This document shows, piece after piece, positions 1 through 9,881 of a stretch of DNA of 20,368 nucleotides. How positions within the stretch are numbered: position 1 is the first letter of the stretch; the number at the start of each line of letters is the position of its first letter. Source of the DNA: Candidatus Lindowiibacteriota bacterium (GTDB taxonomy: Bacteria > Lindowbacteria > 2-12-FULL-62-27); NCBI GenBank assembly GCA_023249255.1, contig JAHFCY010000029.1, positions 1 to 20,368 on the forward strand, written 5' to 3'. The translations under genes and the position numbers were made by a program. The notes below the pieces were generated by a model, which was given only the letters and a program-made list of their open reading frames with translations, did no database searches and was not told where the DNA came from.

Positions 1-559
1 GATCGTACCTGATGAGAACGAGATAAGATTCACTGCCAAACGTTTCCTTCAACCCGAGCCGGTCAATGATTTCATGAATATTCGACTTGGCAATTTCCTG
101 AACCCCACTCACATCAGAACACCAAACAATCTTAAATCGATTTCCGATTTTGATGAACCCATTAAAACTTCTGAACAACATCCTTAATTCCGGAAACGAA
201 TAATTGGGTCTTCTGTCATGCTGGACAAAGCATTCTGGATTGTTTTTTATCAAGTTCCGATGTCGTTCTAGGCGAAAAACATTGGCAAATTTTTCCGATG
301 GTATTCGCCTACCCTGTAGAGTAAATGTGTCAGAATCGTTTTGGACTATTCTTATTGAAAAATCGTGTGCGTCTTCGGCAATTTCATCTTCTCCACACCC
401 CACTTTCGGAGCAAATTTTTCCAATTCGATAGAGAATGATTTCTCAATCTGCGGATGGATACACCGCTCCCCTTGGAGGTTGGTTGATATAGTTCTATGT
501 TTATCGTTTCCGCCGGTCATCGCCATGATCCATGCTTCTGGTAAATCCATAGAACCCAT
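1..559 (-). CDS. Unrecognised protein, AT-rich gene, 3' end outside window
   Basis: An open frame of 186 codons on the minus strand starts at an ATG four bases after the mnmG stop and stays open to the window edge. I checked it codon by codon and found no in-frame stop. A second in-frame ATG lies three codons in. The visible protein is mixed hydrophilic and charged, begins MGSMDLPEAWIMAMTGGNDK, and has no signal peptide, membrane segment, Walker motif or zinc cluster that I can see. I do not recognise its family. Its base composition is clearly more AT-rich than the rest of the operon, which suggests a recently acquired gene placed behind mnmG. There is no clear Shine-Dalgarno, so translation may depend on coupling to mnmG. 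A plus-strand frame overlaps part of it, but this one is longer, follows the operon direction and has no interruptions. Confidence 0.6.
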   Translation of the reverse strand, partial: MGSMDLPEAWIMAMTGGNDKHRTISTNLQGERCIHPQIEKSFSIELEKFAPKVGCGEDEIAEDAHDFSIRIVQNDSDTFTLQGRRIPSEKFANVFRLERHRNLIKNNPECFVQHDRRPNYSFPELRMLFRSFNGFIKIGNRFKIVWCSDVSGVQEIAKSNIHEIIDRLGLKETFGSESYLVLIRYD

Positions 560-563
560 TGTA

Positions 564-2540
564 TCAAATTTCTTGGTGAATCGGCAACAAGGGTTGCCCT
601 CGAAAATGGGACAAACTTCGAGACGTGAGATAAGTCAGCAAATTCTGCATATCGGACGGTGACACACCCGACAGTCGCGCGGCCTGACCGAGCGTGCGCG
701 GCCGGAGTTTGGTGAGTTTTTCCCGCGCTTCATTGGTGAGGTTCGGCACGACACTGTAGTCGAATCCGGCCGGCAAAATTTTTTCGTCCATCCGGCGGCT
801 TCGTTCCACGGCCTCTTTCTGACGCTGGATGTATCCCTCGTATTTGATTTCGATCTCGACTTGGGAAACGATCCGGTCAAGACTTGGATTTCTGTGGCTA
901 TCGTTCCCGCCGGGAAGCGCCGCCCGGAATTTTTCGATATAGGGTTCGATGTCCGAAAAACGGATGTTCGGCCGGCGGAGAAGTTCCGCGGCGGTGAGAG
1001 AGCCGGATGGAACAGCCGTGCCGCGACGGGTGCAGAGAGACTTCAGATCCTCCGTGACGTGGAGGCGAGTCGCGCGAAGGCCCTCTAAAATTTCAGCCTG
1101 CCGGCGTTCCTCATCCGAGAACCGCTCGATCACGTCCTGCGGCAAAAGCCCGTACTCGCGGGCGACACGCCAGAGGCGGATGTGGGCGTTGTCCTGCCGA
1201 AGGAGCAGTCGATATTCCGCGCGGCTCGTGAACATGCGGTACGGCTCATCTGTGCTTTTGGTCGACAGGTCGTCGATGAGGACGCCGATGTACGCCTGAT
1301 TTCGGGAGAGGATGAACGGCGGCAATCGCATGATTTTTGCGGCGGCATTGATGCCGGCCGAGATGCCGAGGGCCGCAGCCTCCTCGTATCCGCTTGTGCC
1401 GTTGATCTGCCCGGCGAAATAGAGTCCCGAAATTTTCCGGCATTCCAGCGTCGGCCAGATTTCATGCGGCGGGACGTAATCGTACTCGACGGCATAGCCG
1501 AATTTGGAAATTTCGGCGCGTTCCAGGCCGCGGATGGTCCGGATGAAGGCCGTCTGGCATTCGGCCGGCAGGGACGTGGCGACGCCGTTGACGTAGAGTT
1601 CGTCAGTCTGGAGTCCCTCCGGTTCCAAAATCACGTAGTGGCGCGGATGATGCGCGAATTTGACAACTTTGTCCTCGATGCTCGGGCAATATCGCGGCCC
1701 GCGGGATTTGATGCGGCCGGTGTAGAGCGGCGAGCGATCCAGGCTGGCCCGGATGATTTCGTGTGTTTTGTCGTTGGTGTGGCCCAGGTAACACGCGGCG
1801 CGGTTTTGCGGTTCAATGCCGGCCCAGAAACTGAACCGCGGCGGCGGCTCGTCTCCCCGCTGGGGTTCGAACGCCGAAAAATCGACGGTCCGGCCGTCAA
1901 GTCTCGGCGGCGTGCCGGTCTTGAGCCGTCCGAGTTCGACGCCCAGAGATCGCAAACTGTCCGACAGAGGATACGCCGCGGGCGATCCCATGCGCCCGCC
2001 GACGCTCGTGTCCAGCCCAAAGTGCATGAGCCCTTGAAGGAATGTTCCTGTAGTGAGGATCACAGCACGAGCCGAAATTTCTCCGGATCGTTTACAGAGG
2101 AGGCCCACGACACGCCGCCGGCATCCCGTCTCCGTCAACACCAATTCCGCGTCCACCAGAATATCCACCGCCTCATCCTCGAGAATATCGAGGTTGGGGG
2201 TGTTCGTCATGATCCGTTGTGCGACGGTTTTGTAGAGGAGCCGGTCGGCCTGGGCCCGGGGCGAGCGGACGGCGTGGCCTTTTGAAGTATTGAGCATGCG
2301 GAATTGGATGCCGGCCTCGTCGGTGATGCGGCCCATGATCCCGCCGAGCGCGTCGACTTCACGAGCGAGTTGTCCCTTGGCCAGCCCGCCGATCGCCGGA
2401 TTGCAAGACATCTGGCCGATTTCATTTTTGCGGAGCGTCACAACGAGCGTGCGAAGTCCCATCCGCGCGCCGGCCTGGGCCGCCTCCATGCCGGCGTGTC
2501 CCGCTCCGACAACGACGATATCGTAAGATTTATTTTCCAA
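564..2540 (-). CDS. mnmG: tRNA uridine-5-carboxymethylaminomethyl modification enzyme MnmG (GidA)
   Basis: This is the FAD-binding subunit of the MnmE-MnmG complex, which adds (carboxymethyl)aminomethyl groups to the wobble uridine of certain tRNAs in the cytoplasm. The N-terminal dinucleotide-binding motif GAGHAG is at residues 12-17. The family signatures QMSCNPAIGG (about 43-52), GRLKTGTPPR (about 204-213), PRYCPSIEDK with the conserved Cys at about 285, and EYRLLLRQDNA are all present. I chose a TTG start at 2540 because it puts seven residues before the first beta strand (SYDIVVVG), as is usual in the family, giving 658 aa. It overlaps the end of mnmE by 11 bases. In-frame ATGs at 2573 and 2576 would add 11 or 12 residues from inside mnmE, with no better ribosome site. 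The C-terminal helical domain is complete (RLSGVSPSDMQNLLTYL) and is followed by a tail of about 19 residues. Identity is certain; the start is not. Confidence 0.96.
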   Translation of the reverse strand: MENKSYDIVVVGAGHAGMEAAQAGARMGLRTLVVTLRKNEIGQMSCNPAIGGLAKGQLAREVDALGGIMGRITDEAGIQFRMLNTSKGHAVRSPRAQADRLLYKTVAQRIMTNTPNLDILEDEAVDILVDAELVLTETGCRRRVVGLLCKRSGEISARAVILTTGTFLQGLMHFGLDTSVGGRMGSPAAYPLSDSLRSLGVELGRLKTGTPPRLDGRTVDFSAFEPQRGDEPPPRFSFWAGIEPQNRAACYLGHTNDKTHEIIRASLDRSPLYTGRIKSRGPRYCPSIEDKVVKFAHHPRHYVILEPEGLQTDELYVNGVATSLPAECQTAFIRTIRGLERAEISKFGYAVEYDYVPPHEIWPTLECRKISGLYFAGQINGTSGYEEAAALGISAGINAAAKIMRLPPFILSRNQAYIGVLIDDLSTKSTDEPYRMFTSRAEYRLLLRQDNAHIRLWRVAREYGLLPQDVIERFSDEERRQAEILEGLRATRLHVTEDLKSLCTRRGTAVPSGSLTAAELLRRPNIRFSDIEPYIEKFRAALPGGNDSHRNPSLDRIVSQVEIEIKYEGYIQRQKEAVERSRRMDEKILPAGFDYSVVPNLTNEAREKLTKLRPRTLGQAARLSGVSPSDMQNLLTYLTSRSLSHFRGQPLLPIHQEI

Positions 2541-3927
2541 TGCAAAAACTCTCAAAAATTTTGTCGATGACATCATCGGCGGTTTTTCGGCCGGAGAATT
2601 CGGCCAGCGCGTCAAGGGCCTCCCGGATATCAGCCGACAAAAATTCTTCCGTCAATCCCGATTCGATTGCGGCGACCGCGGCTCGCGCGACGGACGTTCT
2701 CGCCCGGAGAAGACATTCCGCCTGCCGCGCGCTGATCCAGACGGGCGCGGCGCCGAGGCCGGCGAAAAGTCGTCGACCGTGTTCGATCAGGGCGGTCAGC
2801 AGGGAATCCATGCCATCCGGTCGGATTGCCGTGATTTCGACAATGGACATGGATGAAAATCCGTTTGAAAGAAACGGGGCGAGGTCGGCGCGTCCGGGCC
2901 GGGCAATATCTGTCTTGTTGACGACCAGCATCCGCGGCGGTTCATGCGGAATCGCCGCGGCCACGGCAAGATCGGCGGCTCCGATGTCATTTGCGTCGAT
3001 CACGTGAAGCACCAGATGAGCGGACCGGGCGGCCTCCCGCGCGCGTTCGACACCCGCCGATTCAACGGCATCGTCAGTCGGCCGAAGTCCCGCCGTGTCC
3101 AGAAATTCAAAAGCCATGGAGTCCAGATCGATCCGTCCGTCGACCACGTCCCGCGTGGTGCCGGGCGCGTCAGAAACAATGGCGCGGGCCGATCCGAGGA
3201 GACGGTTGAGGATCGTCGATTTTCCGACGTTGGGTTTCCCGATCAGTGCGACGCGGATCGAGCCGGAGAGAATCGCCGCGCGGCCGGCGTGCCGGATCAA
3301 TTCATCGAGTTCGGCCGACGTCGCGTCGAGTATCCCGGTGATCCGCCCGCGATCGACCACGTCGATGCCGTCTTCCGACAAATCCAAATTGGCTTCCAGC
3401 AGGGACAGAATTTCGACCAGCCGGTCGGCCATGCGGTGAATCCGTTCCGACGTTTCGCCTGAAAGGCCCGCCGCGGCCGCGCGGGCGGCGACCGCCGATG
3501 CCGCGGTTGTGGCGGCCGAGACCGCCTCGGCTTGCGCAAGATCGAGTTTGCCGTTCAGAAACGCGCGCCGCGTAAAGTCGCCCGCACCCGCAGGCGAAAA
3601 TCCGGCGGCGACCAGATTCAGAAAAACATGCCGCGTGACGCCGCGCCCGCCGTGGCAGATCAACTCTGCGGATTCTTCTCCGGTGTACGAGCCCGGCGCG
3701 CGATAGAGGATCACGGTCACGACGTCGAGCCGGGCCGGGGAGTCGACGCCGATCATCTCGCAGAGGACGACCGTCCGGTTCGGAATATCCGCAGTGTCGA
3801 CCGCCTTGCCGTTTTTTCGGAGGCACCGCGCCAGCGCCGCGTGGCACCCCTCCCCGGTCATGCGGATCACCGACAGCGCCGCGTCGGTCGCCGTTGACGT
3901 GGCGATCGCCGCAATGGGTCCATTCAT
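2530..3927 (-). CDS. mnmE: tRNA uridine modification GTPase MnmE (TrmE)
   Basis: This is the GTPase partner of MnmG in wobble-uridine modification, 465 aa. The N-terminal tetrahydrofolate-binding domain spans roughly residues 1-120, followed by a helical domain with an inserted G domain. The G motifs are visible: G1 GKPNVGKS (230-237), G2 TTRD (257-260), G3 DTAG (277-280) and G4 NKTD (337-340). The protein ends in FCIGK, the conserved C-terminal Cys motif needed for modification. The start ATG overlaps the glmS stop in an ATGA junction, and the end overlaps the mnmG start, so the three genes are translationally coupled. No strong Shine-Dalgarno precedes it. Finding mnmE directly upstream of mnmG fits their work as one complex. 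Confidence 0.97.
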   Translation of the reverse strand: MNGPIAAIATSTATDAALSVIRMTGEGCHAALARCLRKNGKAVDTADIPNRTVVLCEMIGVDSPARLDVVTVILYRAPGSYTGEESAELICHGGRGVTRHVFLNLVAAGFSPAGAGDFTRRAFLNGKLDLAQAEAVSAATTAASAVAARAAAAGLSGETSERIHRMADRLVEILSLLEANLDLSEDGIDVVDRGRITGILDATSAELDELIRHAGRAAILSGSIRVALIGKPNVGKSTILNRLLGSARAIVSDAPGTTRDVVDGRIDLDSMAFEFLDTAGLRPTDDAVESAGVERAREAARSAHLVLHVIDANDIGAADLAVAAAIPHEPPRMLVVNKTDIARPGRADLAPFLSNGFSSMSIVEITAIRPDGMDSLLTALIEHGRRLFAGLGAAPVWISARQAECLLRARTSVARAAVAAIESGLTEEFLSADIREALDALAEFSGRKTADDVIDKIFESFCIGK

Positions 3928-5765
3928 TCGACGGTCACGGACTTTGCCAGATTGCGGGGCTGGTCGATGTCACAGCCCCGCAGATCGGCGATGGTGTAGG
4001 CCAGTAGTTGCAGAGGGATGGTGTTGACGATCGGCTGATAGAGCGGATCGACTTTGGGAACTTCGATGACGTACCGGCACAACTGCGGAACCTTTTTGTC
4101 GCCCCGGTGCGCCAGCCCGATCAGAATCCCACCGCGGGCTTTGGCCTCCTGCATGTTCGACAGGGTCTTGGCGTGGACGTCATCCTCGGTGGCGATTGCA
4201 AGAACAGGCATCTCGTCATTGATGAGCGCGATCGGACCGTGTTTCATTTCCCCGGCCGCATATCCTTCAGCGTGGATGTAGGAAATCTCCTTGAGTTTGA
4301 GCGCGCCTTCGAGCGCGATGGGGAAATTGGCGCCGCGGCCCAGATACAGAAAATCATTTTTCTTGAATTCCTGCCGGGCGATCCGGTCGATCGCGGGCCG
4401 GGTCGATTCGATCGCGGCGTGCAGGGCGGCGGGCAGAGCCTGCAACGCCCGGAGTTTCTCGCGGACAAAGCCCGCGGACAATATTCTGGTGCGCTGGCCG
4501 ATCTCCAGCATGAGAAGGCACAGAGCCGCGAGTTGGGTCGTAAAGGCTTTGGTCGAGGCGACGCCTATCTCGGGGCCGGCCAGCGTATAGACGACGCCGT
4601 CGGAAATGCGCGTGAGGGTGCTGCCGACGACGTTGCAGATGGTGACGATGCGCCGCTGTTTTGTCCGAAATCGCCGGACCGCCGCGATGGTGTCGGCGGT
4701 TTCACCGCTCTGGCTCACGGCGACGAGAAGTTCCCGATCACGAAGGACAATGTCGCGATACCGAAGTTCCGACGCGACGTCGGTTTCGACCTGGACTTTC
4801 AGCCATTTCTCCATCGCGTATTTGGCGACCATCGCGGCGTGACAGCTCGTGCCGCAGGCCAGAAACGTCACGCGGTCCGGCGGCCCGTCCTTCAGCCAGT
4901 CGGCAAATCCGGTCAGTTCGGGCAGAATGAGTTTCCCGTGGCGGATGTAGGTCCCGGCGACTTTGGCGACGGCCTCGGGCTGTTCATGAATTTCTTTCAA
5001 CATGAAATGTTTGTACCCGCCGCGCTCGGACGTGACAAAATCCCACGAAATTTTCTGCACCGCCTTTTTGATCGGCCGGCCGTCCATGAGAAAGACTTTG
5101 ACGCCGCCGGGCGTGACCTCGGCGACTTCCTCCTCGTCGAGAAACATAACCTGCCGCGTGAACGGAAGAACGGCGGGAATATCGGACGCGACAAAATTTT
5201 CACCGGCGGTTTCGCCGACGCCGATGACAAGCGGCGCGCCCATCCGGGCCGCGGTCAGGGTCGACCCGCCGCGTTCCATCACGACCAGCGCGTAGGCGCC
5301 TTCGAGTTTCTGGGCCGCCAGTCGCGTCGCCGTGAGGAGTCCCTTGCCCAGATTTTCCTCGATCAGGTGGACGATGACTTCGGTGTCCGTTTCGGACCGG
5401 AACCGGTGGCCGCGCTTTTTCAGTTCTCTGCGGAGTTCCTCGTGATTTTCGATGATGCCGTTGTGGACGAGTGCAATCCGACCTCGGCAGTCGGCGTGCG
5501 GGTGGGCATTGGTGACGGTGACGCCGCCATGCGTCGCCCATCGCGTGTGGCCGATGCCGACGGTGGCGGCCGAACGAAGATTGCGGCAGTCGGTTTCGAG
5601 GACATTCAGTTTGCCGACTTTTTTCCGGATGATGAGTTTGCCCGCGCCGGGTTCGGACAACGCGATGCCGGCGGAGTCGTAGCCGCGGTATTCAAGCCGG
5701 TGGAGCCCCTCAAACAAAATCGGCTTGACGGGCCGCCGGCCAGTGTACCCGATGATCCCGCACAT
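3924..5765 (-). CDS. glmS: Glutamine--fructose-6-phosphate aminotransferase (isomerizing)
   Basis: GlmS makes glucosamine-6-phosphate from fructose-6-phosphate and glutamine, the first step toward UDP-GlcNAc for peptidoglycan and LPS. The start at 5765 is fixed by MCGIIGYTG: after Met removal, Cys is the N-terminal nucleophile of the glutaminase domain. An upstream in-frame extension would bury this Cys, so I rejected it. The glutaminase half contains HRLEYRGYDSAGIAL and GHTRWATHG. Two SIS sugar-isomerase domains follow: FLACGTSCHAAMVAKYAMEKW opens the first, and LGRGANFPIALEGALKLKE lies in the second. The protein ends in the family's invariant DQPRNLAKSVTVE, with the catalytic Lys at about 608 of 613. 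The start is one base after the pdxJ stop (TGA-C-ATG) and the stop overlaps the mnmE start. I saw no glmS-ribozyme-like space upstream because pdxJ abuts it. Confidence 0.97.
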   Translation of the reverse strand: MCGIIGYTGRRPVKPILFEGLHRLEYRGYDSAGIALSEPGAGKLIIRKKVGKLNVLETDCRNLRSAATVGIGHTRWATHGGVTVTNAHPHADCRGRIALVHNGIIENHEELRRELKKRGHRFRSETDTEVIVHLIEENLGKGLLTATRLAAQKLEGAYALVVMERGGSTLTAARMGAPLVIGVGETAGENFVASDIPAVLPFTRQVMFLDEEEVAEVTPGGVKVFLMDGRPIKKAVQKISWDFVTSERGGYKHFMLKEIHEQPEAVAKVAGTYIRHGKLILPELTGFADWLKDGPPDRVTFLACGTSCHAAMVAKYAMEKWLKVQVETDVASELRYRDIVLRDRELLVAVSQSGETADTIAAVRRFRTKQRRIVTICNVVGSTLTRISDGVVYTLAGPEIGVASTKAFTTQLAALCLLMLEIGQRTRILSAGFVREKLRALQALPAALHAAIESTRPAIDRIARQEFKKNDFLYLGRGANFPIALEGALKLKEISYIHAEGYAAGEMKHGPIALINDEMPVLAIATEDDVHAKTLSNMQEAKARGGILIGLAHRGDKKVPQLCRYVIEVPKVDPLYQPIVNTIPLQLLAYTIADLRGCDIDQPRNLAKSVTVE

Positions 5766-5766
5766 G

Positions 5767-6561
5767 TCAGCCGGCCTTGTACGTCGGCGGAAACGGCGCG
5801 GGCGTTTGGGGAGTCGGATGCCGCCGGAGTTGTTCAAGCATTTCTTTCACGGCCGTTTCGAATCCGACAAACATCGCGCGGGCGACGACGCTGTGTCCGA
5901 TGTTGAGTTCTTCAATTTCCGGAATTTCTGCGACCGGCCGCGTGTTCTGGTAGTGCAGGCCGTGACCGGCGAAGACGCGCAGTCCAGACGCGCGTGCGTC
6001 CCGCGCGGCCCCGCCGACATGATCAAACTCCCGTACGGATTCCCGCCGCCCTCGCGCAGAGGCGTACCGGCCGGTGTGTAGTTCGACAGCGTACGCGCCC
6101 GTCTGCGCGCTCGCCTCGATTTGCCTCCGGTCGGCTTCAATGAACATCGACACAGTGATGCCGGAACCGGCAAGCCTCCGGACGGCAGATCGAAAATTCG
6201 ATATCCGGCCAGCCACATTCAGGCCGCCCTCGGTGGTCAGTTCCTGCCGTCGTTCGGGCACGAGCGTCGCCTGATCGGGTTTGATCCGGCAGGCGATGCG
6301 AATCATTTCGGGTGTCGCCGCCATTTCGAGGTTGAGCCGGGTCTGGACGGTTTTGCGCAGGATATCCACGTCGCGCTCCTGAATATGCCGCCGATCTTCC
6401 CGAAGATGCACCGTGATCTGGTGCGCGCCGGCTGATTCGGCCGCCATCGCCGACGCCACCGGGTCGGGATAGATCGTGCCCCGGTTTTGCCGGATCGTGG
6501 CGACGTGGTCGACATTCACCCCCAGCCTGCAGAGGTACCGCGAGTCATCGAGTGGGTTCAT
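5767..6561 (-). CDS. pdxJ: Pyridoxine 5'-phosphate synthase
   Basis: PdxJ condenses 1-deoxy-D-xylulose-5-phosphate with 3-amino-2-oxopropyl phosphate to pyridoxine 5'-phosphate, the last ring-forming step of DXP-dependent vitamin B6 synthesis. The 264-aa protein carries family motifs in order: [13 protein letters not shown] (13-25), YPDPV (31-35), [16 protein letters not shown] (49-64), NLEMA with the catalytic Glu at 79, VPE (101-103), ELHTG (160-164), GHGLHY with the conserved His at 200, and [11 protein letters not shown] (219-229). The tail from about residue 248 is Pro/Thr-rich and probably disordered. It is the first gene of the minus-strand operon, divergent from tig across 97 bases. 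Its stop is one base before the glmS ATG. PLP is a cofactor of the class V aminotransferase encoded elsewhere in the window, but the two are not in one operon. Confidence 0.95.
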   Translation of the reverse strand: MNPLDDSRYLCRLGVNVDHVATIRQNRGTIYPDPVASAMAAESAGAHQITVHLREDRRHIQERDVDILRKTVQTRLNLEMAATPEMIRIACRIKPDQATLVPERRQELTTEGGLNVAGRISNFRSAVRRLAGSGITVSMFIEADRRQIEASAQTGAYAVELHTGRYASARGRRESVREFDHVGGAARDARASGLRVFAGHGLHYQNTRPVAEIPEIEELNIGHSVVARAMFVGFETAVKEMLEQLRRHPTPQTPAPFPPTYKAG

Positions 6562-6658
6562 AAACCGCTATACTAATATAGAGAGGCGCCGGTTGTCACG
6601 GGCATGGTGGTGAGGCGTCTTGACGCTCGCGGCGGGCCGCGATATAGTGCGCGCTCGT
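6562..6658. promoter_or_regulatory. Divergent control region between pdxJ and tig
   Basis: These 97 bases separate the starts of the minus-strand pdxJ operon and the plus-strand tig operon, so they must hold promoters for both. The tig promoter is clear and listed separately. For pdxJ there are AT-rich candidates for a minus-strand -10 element (TATATT and TATAGC, about 6569-6584), but no convincing -35 at a usual distance, so I do not assign one. Confidence 0.55.
6620..6648 (+). promoter_or_regulatory. Sigma70-type promoter of tig-clpP-clpX
   Basis: TTGACG at 6620-6625 and TATAGT at 6643-6648 are separated by 17 bases, both close to the sigma70 consensus. Transcription would begin about seven bases after the -10, near 6655, while the tig ATG is at 6659. 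The predicted mRNA therefore has almost no 5' leader. No Shine-Dalgarno precedes the ATG, which agrees with this reading. Confidence 0.6.
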
Positions 6659-7963
6659 ATGAACATCACAGTCACGGTTGATAAGAACGAAAATAACGTC
6701 GTCGATCTGACGATTGCTGTTCCGTCATCGGAGTTGGACAGCCGCAAGGACTCGTTTTTCGCCGAGATTCGCGACAAGATTTCTCTGCCGGGATTTCGCA
6801 AAGGGCATGTGCCGAAGGCGATTCTGGAAAAACGATTCGGGCCCCAGGCCATGGCTGAAAGTCTGGACGAAATTCTGAAGGAATCCATCCAACAGGCGTT
6901 CACGGAACAGAAACTCAATCCGGTCGACGCGCCGAAGGTTTCGGACATTCAGCATGAAAACGGCAGTATTAAATTCAAAGTGAGCGTCGAAGTGCGGCCG
7001 GAAATCAGAATCAGCGATGAGATGATTCTGAAACTTCCCATCCCCAAACCTTCGGGCGTCGACATCACCGAGGACGACATCACGGCCGCCGTCGACAACG
7101 AGCGCAAGACCGCCGCGACGTTCGCGCCTCTGATCGAAGTTCGGCCGGTCCAGAAAGGCGATTTCGCCGTGGTCGATTACGAGGGATTTTTGAAGCAGAG
7201 CGACAAGCCGATCGAGGGCGGCAAGGCCGAAGGCGCGATGATTGAGATAGGCGGCGGGCGGTTTTTGCCGGGATTTGAGGAGCAGATGATCGGCATGAAT
7301 CCCGGCCAGAAAAAACGGATCGACGTGTCGTTCCCCGCTGATTTTTATGACGACGATCTGAAAGGCAAGCCCGCCTATTTTCACGTATCGGTTCAGGCGA
7401 TCAAAAAACGGCAGATGGCCGAGGCGACCGATGCGTGGGCGAAGGAACACGGATACGAGAGTCTGGCGGACATGCGTGCCAAAATCCGCGCTGAAATGGA
7501 AAAGGGATCGAAAGAGATGGCGAAGGAGGAACTGCGCCGCGAACTGTTTCGGATCCTGAACGAGCGGATATCCTTTGAGCCGCCGCCGCAGTACATCACC
7601 CGGCAGGCCGAGTCGCTCATGCGAAGCGTCGAACGGCAGTACAAGGGCGGCCGGCCGGAACTGTTGCGGAGGCTGTCCGAGGACGGCAAAACCGAGGCGG
7701 ATCTCAACGCTGACGTGCAGGAACGCGCGCGCCGGCAGGTGAAAAACAGCCTGATGCTGGATGCAATCGCCAAAAATAAAAACATACAGGTGACCGATGA
7801 GGACGTTCACGCGCGGCTCGACCAGATGGCCGACGAATCGGGGACGACCTGCGACGCGGTGCACGCGGAGCTTGAAAAACAGGACAAGTTGGACGACCTG
7901 CGATACGCGCTGTTGGACGAAAAGGTGGTTCAGTTCCTTCTCGATCACGCCGATATTCGATAG
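6659..7963 (+). CDS. tig: Trigger factor, ribosome-associated chaperone
   Basis: Trigger factor binds the ribosome exit tunnel and holds nascent chains. The 434-aa protein has the usual three parts. The N-terminal ribosome-binding domain carries the signature GFRKGHVP at 45-52. A FKBP-type peptidyl-prolyl isomerase domain lies at roughly 150-245 (VQKGDFAVVDYEGFL, GGGRFLPGFEEQMIGM, FPADFYDDDLKGKPAYFHV). A long helical C-terminal chaperone domain follows. The ATG at 6659 is the only sensible start: an in-frame TTG at 6620 lies within the -35 element of the promoter. No Shine-Dalgarno is present. clpP starts 18 bases after the stop, the common tig-clpP-clpX arrangement that links folding and degradation of new proteins. 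Confidence 0.96.
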   Translation: MNITVTVDKNENNVVDLTIAVPSSELDSRKDSFFAEIRDKISLPGFRKGHVPKAILEKRFGPQAMAESLDEILKESIQQAFTEQKLNPVDAPKVSDIQHENGSIKFKVSVEVRPEIRISDEMILKLPIPKPSGVDITEDDITAAVDNERKTAATFAPLIEVRPVQKGDFAVVDYEGFLKQSDKPIEGGKAEGAMIEIGGGRFLPGFEEQMIGMNPGQKKRIDVSFPADFYDDDLKGKPAYFHVSVQAIKKRQMAEATDAWAKEHGYESLADMRAKIRAEMEKGSKEMAKEELRRELFRILNERISFEPPPQYITRQAESLMRSVERQYKGGRPELLRRLSEDGKTEADLNADVQERARRQVKNSLMLDAIAKNKNIQVTDEDVHARLDQMADESGTTCDAVHAELEKQDKLDDLRYALLDEKVVQFLLDHADIR

Positions 7964-7981
7964 AAGAGACGGAGGAATGAC

Positions 7982-8602
7982 ATGTCTTATTTGATTCCCT
8001 TTGTGATTGAACAAACTTCCCGGGGCGAGCGGTCTTACGACATCTATTCCAGACTGCTCAAAGACCGCATCATCTTCATGGGCGTTCCGGTCGACGACGG
8101 AATTTCCAACGCGGTGATCGCCCAGATGCTGTTTTTGGAGGCTGAAGATCCGGAAAAGGATATTCACCTCTACATCAACAGCCCCGGCGGATCGGTTACG
8201 GCCGGACTGGCGATTTACGACACGATGCAGTACATCAAATGTGATGTGTCGACGATCTGTGTCGGCCAGGCGGCTTCGATGGGCGCGCTCCTGATGACCG
8301 CCGGCGCCAAGGGCAAGCGGTTTGCTCTGCCCAACGCCCGGATCATGATCCACCAGCCCCTGGGCGGGGTAGAGGGTCAGGCGACGGATATCGATATCCG
8401 GGCCAGGGAAATCCTGCGGATGCGCGACATCATCAACGACATTCTGGTCAAGCACACGGGACAGTCGATCGACAAGGTTCGGAAGGACACCGACCGGGAT
8501 TTTTTCATGGAAGCCTCCGTGGCCTGCGAGTACGGACTGATCGACAAGGTCATCGACAAACGCGAACTGCTGAAGGGTTCAGAGAAGAAGAAGGCGGAGT
8601 AG
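7982..8602 (+). CDS. clpP: ATP-dependent Clp protease proteolytic subunit
   Basis: ClpP is the serine-protease barrel of ClpXP. The 206-aa protein contains the full catalytic triad: Ser99 in GQAASMGA, His124 in IMIHQPLGG, and Asp173 in DTDRDFFM, matching E. coli ClpP with a small offset. The N-terminus ([26 protein letters not shown]) is short, so little or no propeptide is expected. A good Shine-Dalgarno, GGAGG at 7971-7975, sits six bases before the ATG. clpX begins three bases after the stop, so protease and unfoldase should be made together. Confidence 0.97.
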   Translation: MSYLIPFVIEQTSRGERSYDIYSRLLKDRIIFMGVPVDDGISNAVIAQMLFLEAEDPEKDIHLYINSPGGSVTAGLAIYDTMQYIKCDVSTICVGQAASMGALLMTAGAKGKRFALPNARIMIHQPLGGVEGQATDIDIRAREILRMRDIINDILVKHTGQSIDKVRKDTDRDFFMEASVACEYGLIDKVIDKRELLKGSEKKKAE

Positions 8603-8605
8603 CGG

Positions 8606-9860
<1,255 letters not shown>

Positions 9861-9868
<8 letters not shown>

Positions 9869-9881
9869 CGTCAGAAGGCTG
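9861..9881 (+). other. Small hairpin straddling the clpX stop codon
   Basis: CAGCCT at 9861-9866 pairs with AGGCTG at 9876-9881 around a 9-base loop. The clpX TGA is in this structure, and the 8-base palindrome TGACGTCA covers 9866-9873. No run of T follows, so it is not a standard intrinsic terminator. Confidence 0.3.

Noticed and set aside
204-662. Plus-strand 152-codon frame at the left edge
   Set aside because: It overlaps the end of mnmG and the longer minus-strand frame, which follows the operon. The plus-strand protein looks random.
5763-5837. Longer GlmS start at 5837
   Set aside because: It would place 24 residues before the catalytic N-terminal Cys, which must be exposed at the N-terminus.
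4008-5906. Very long plus-strand open frame (632 codons) opposite glmS
   Set aside because: It mirrors glmS, whose catalytic motifs and C-terminus are intact. The antisense protein is low in recognisable structure and rich in F, G, R and D. Long antisense frames are expected from GC-rich codon use.
6725-8455. Long minus-strand open frame (576 codons) opposite tig and clpP
   Set aside because: It spans two well-identified genes on the other strand, has no ribosome site or motif, and is explained by codon bias.
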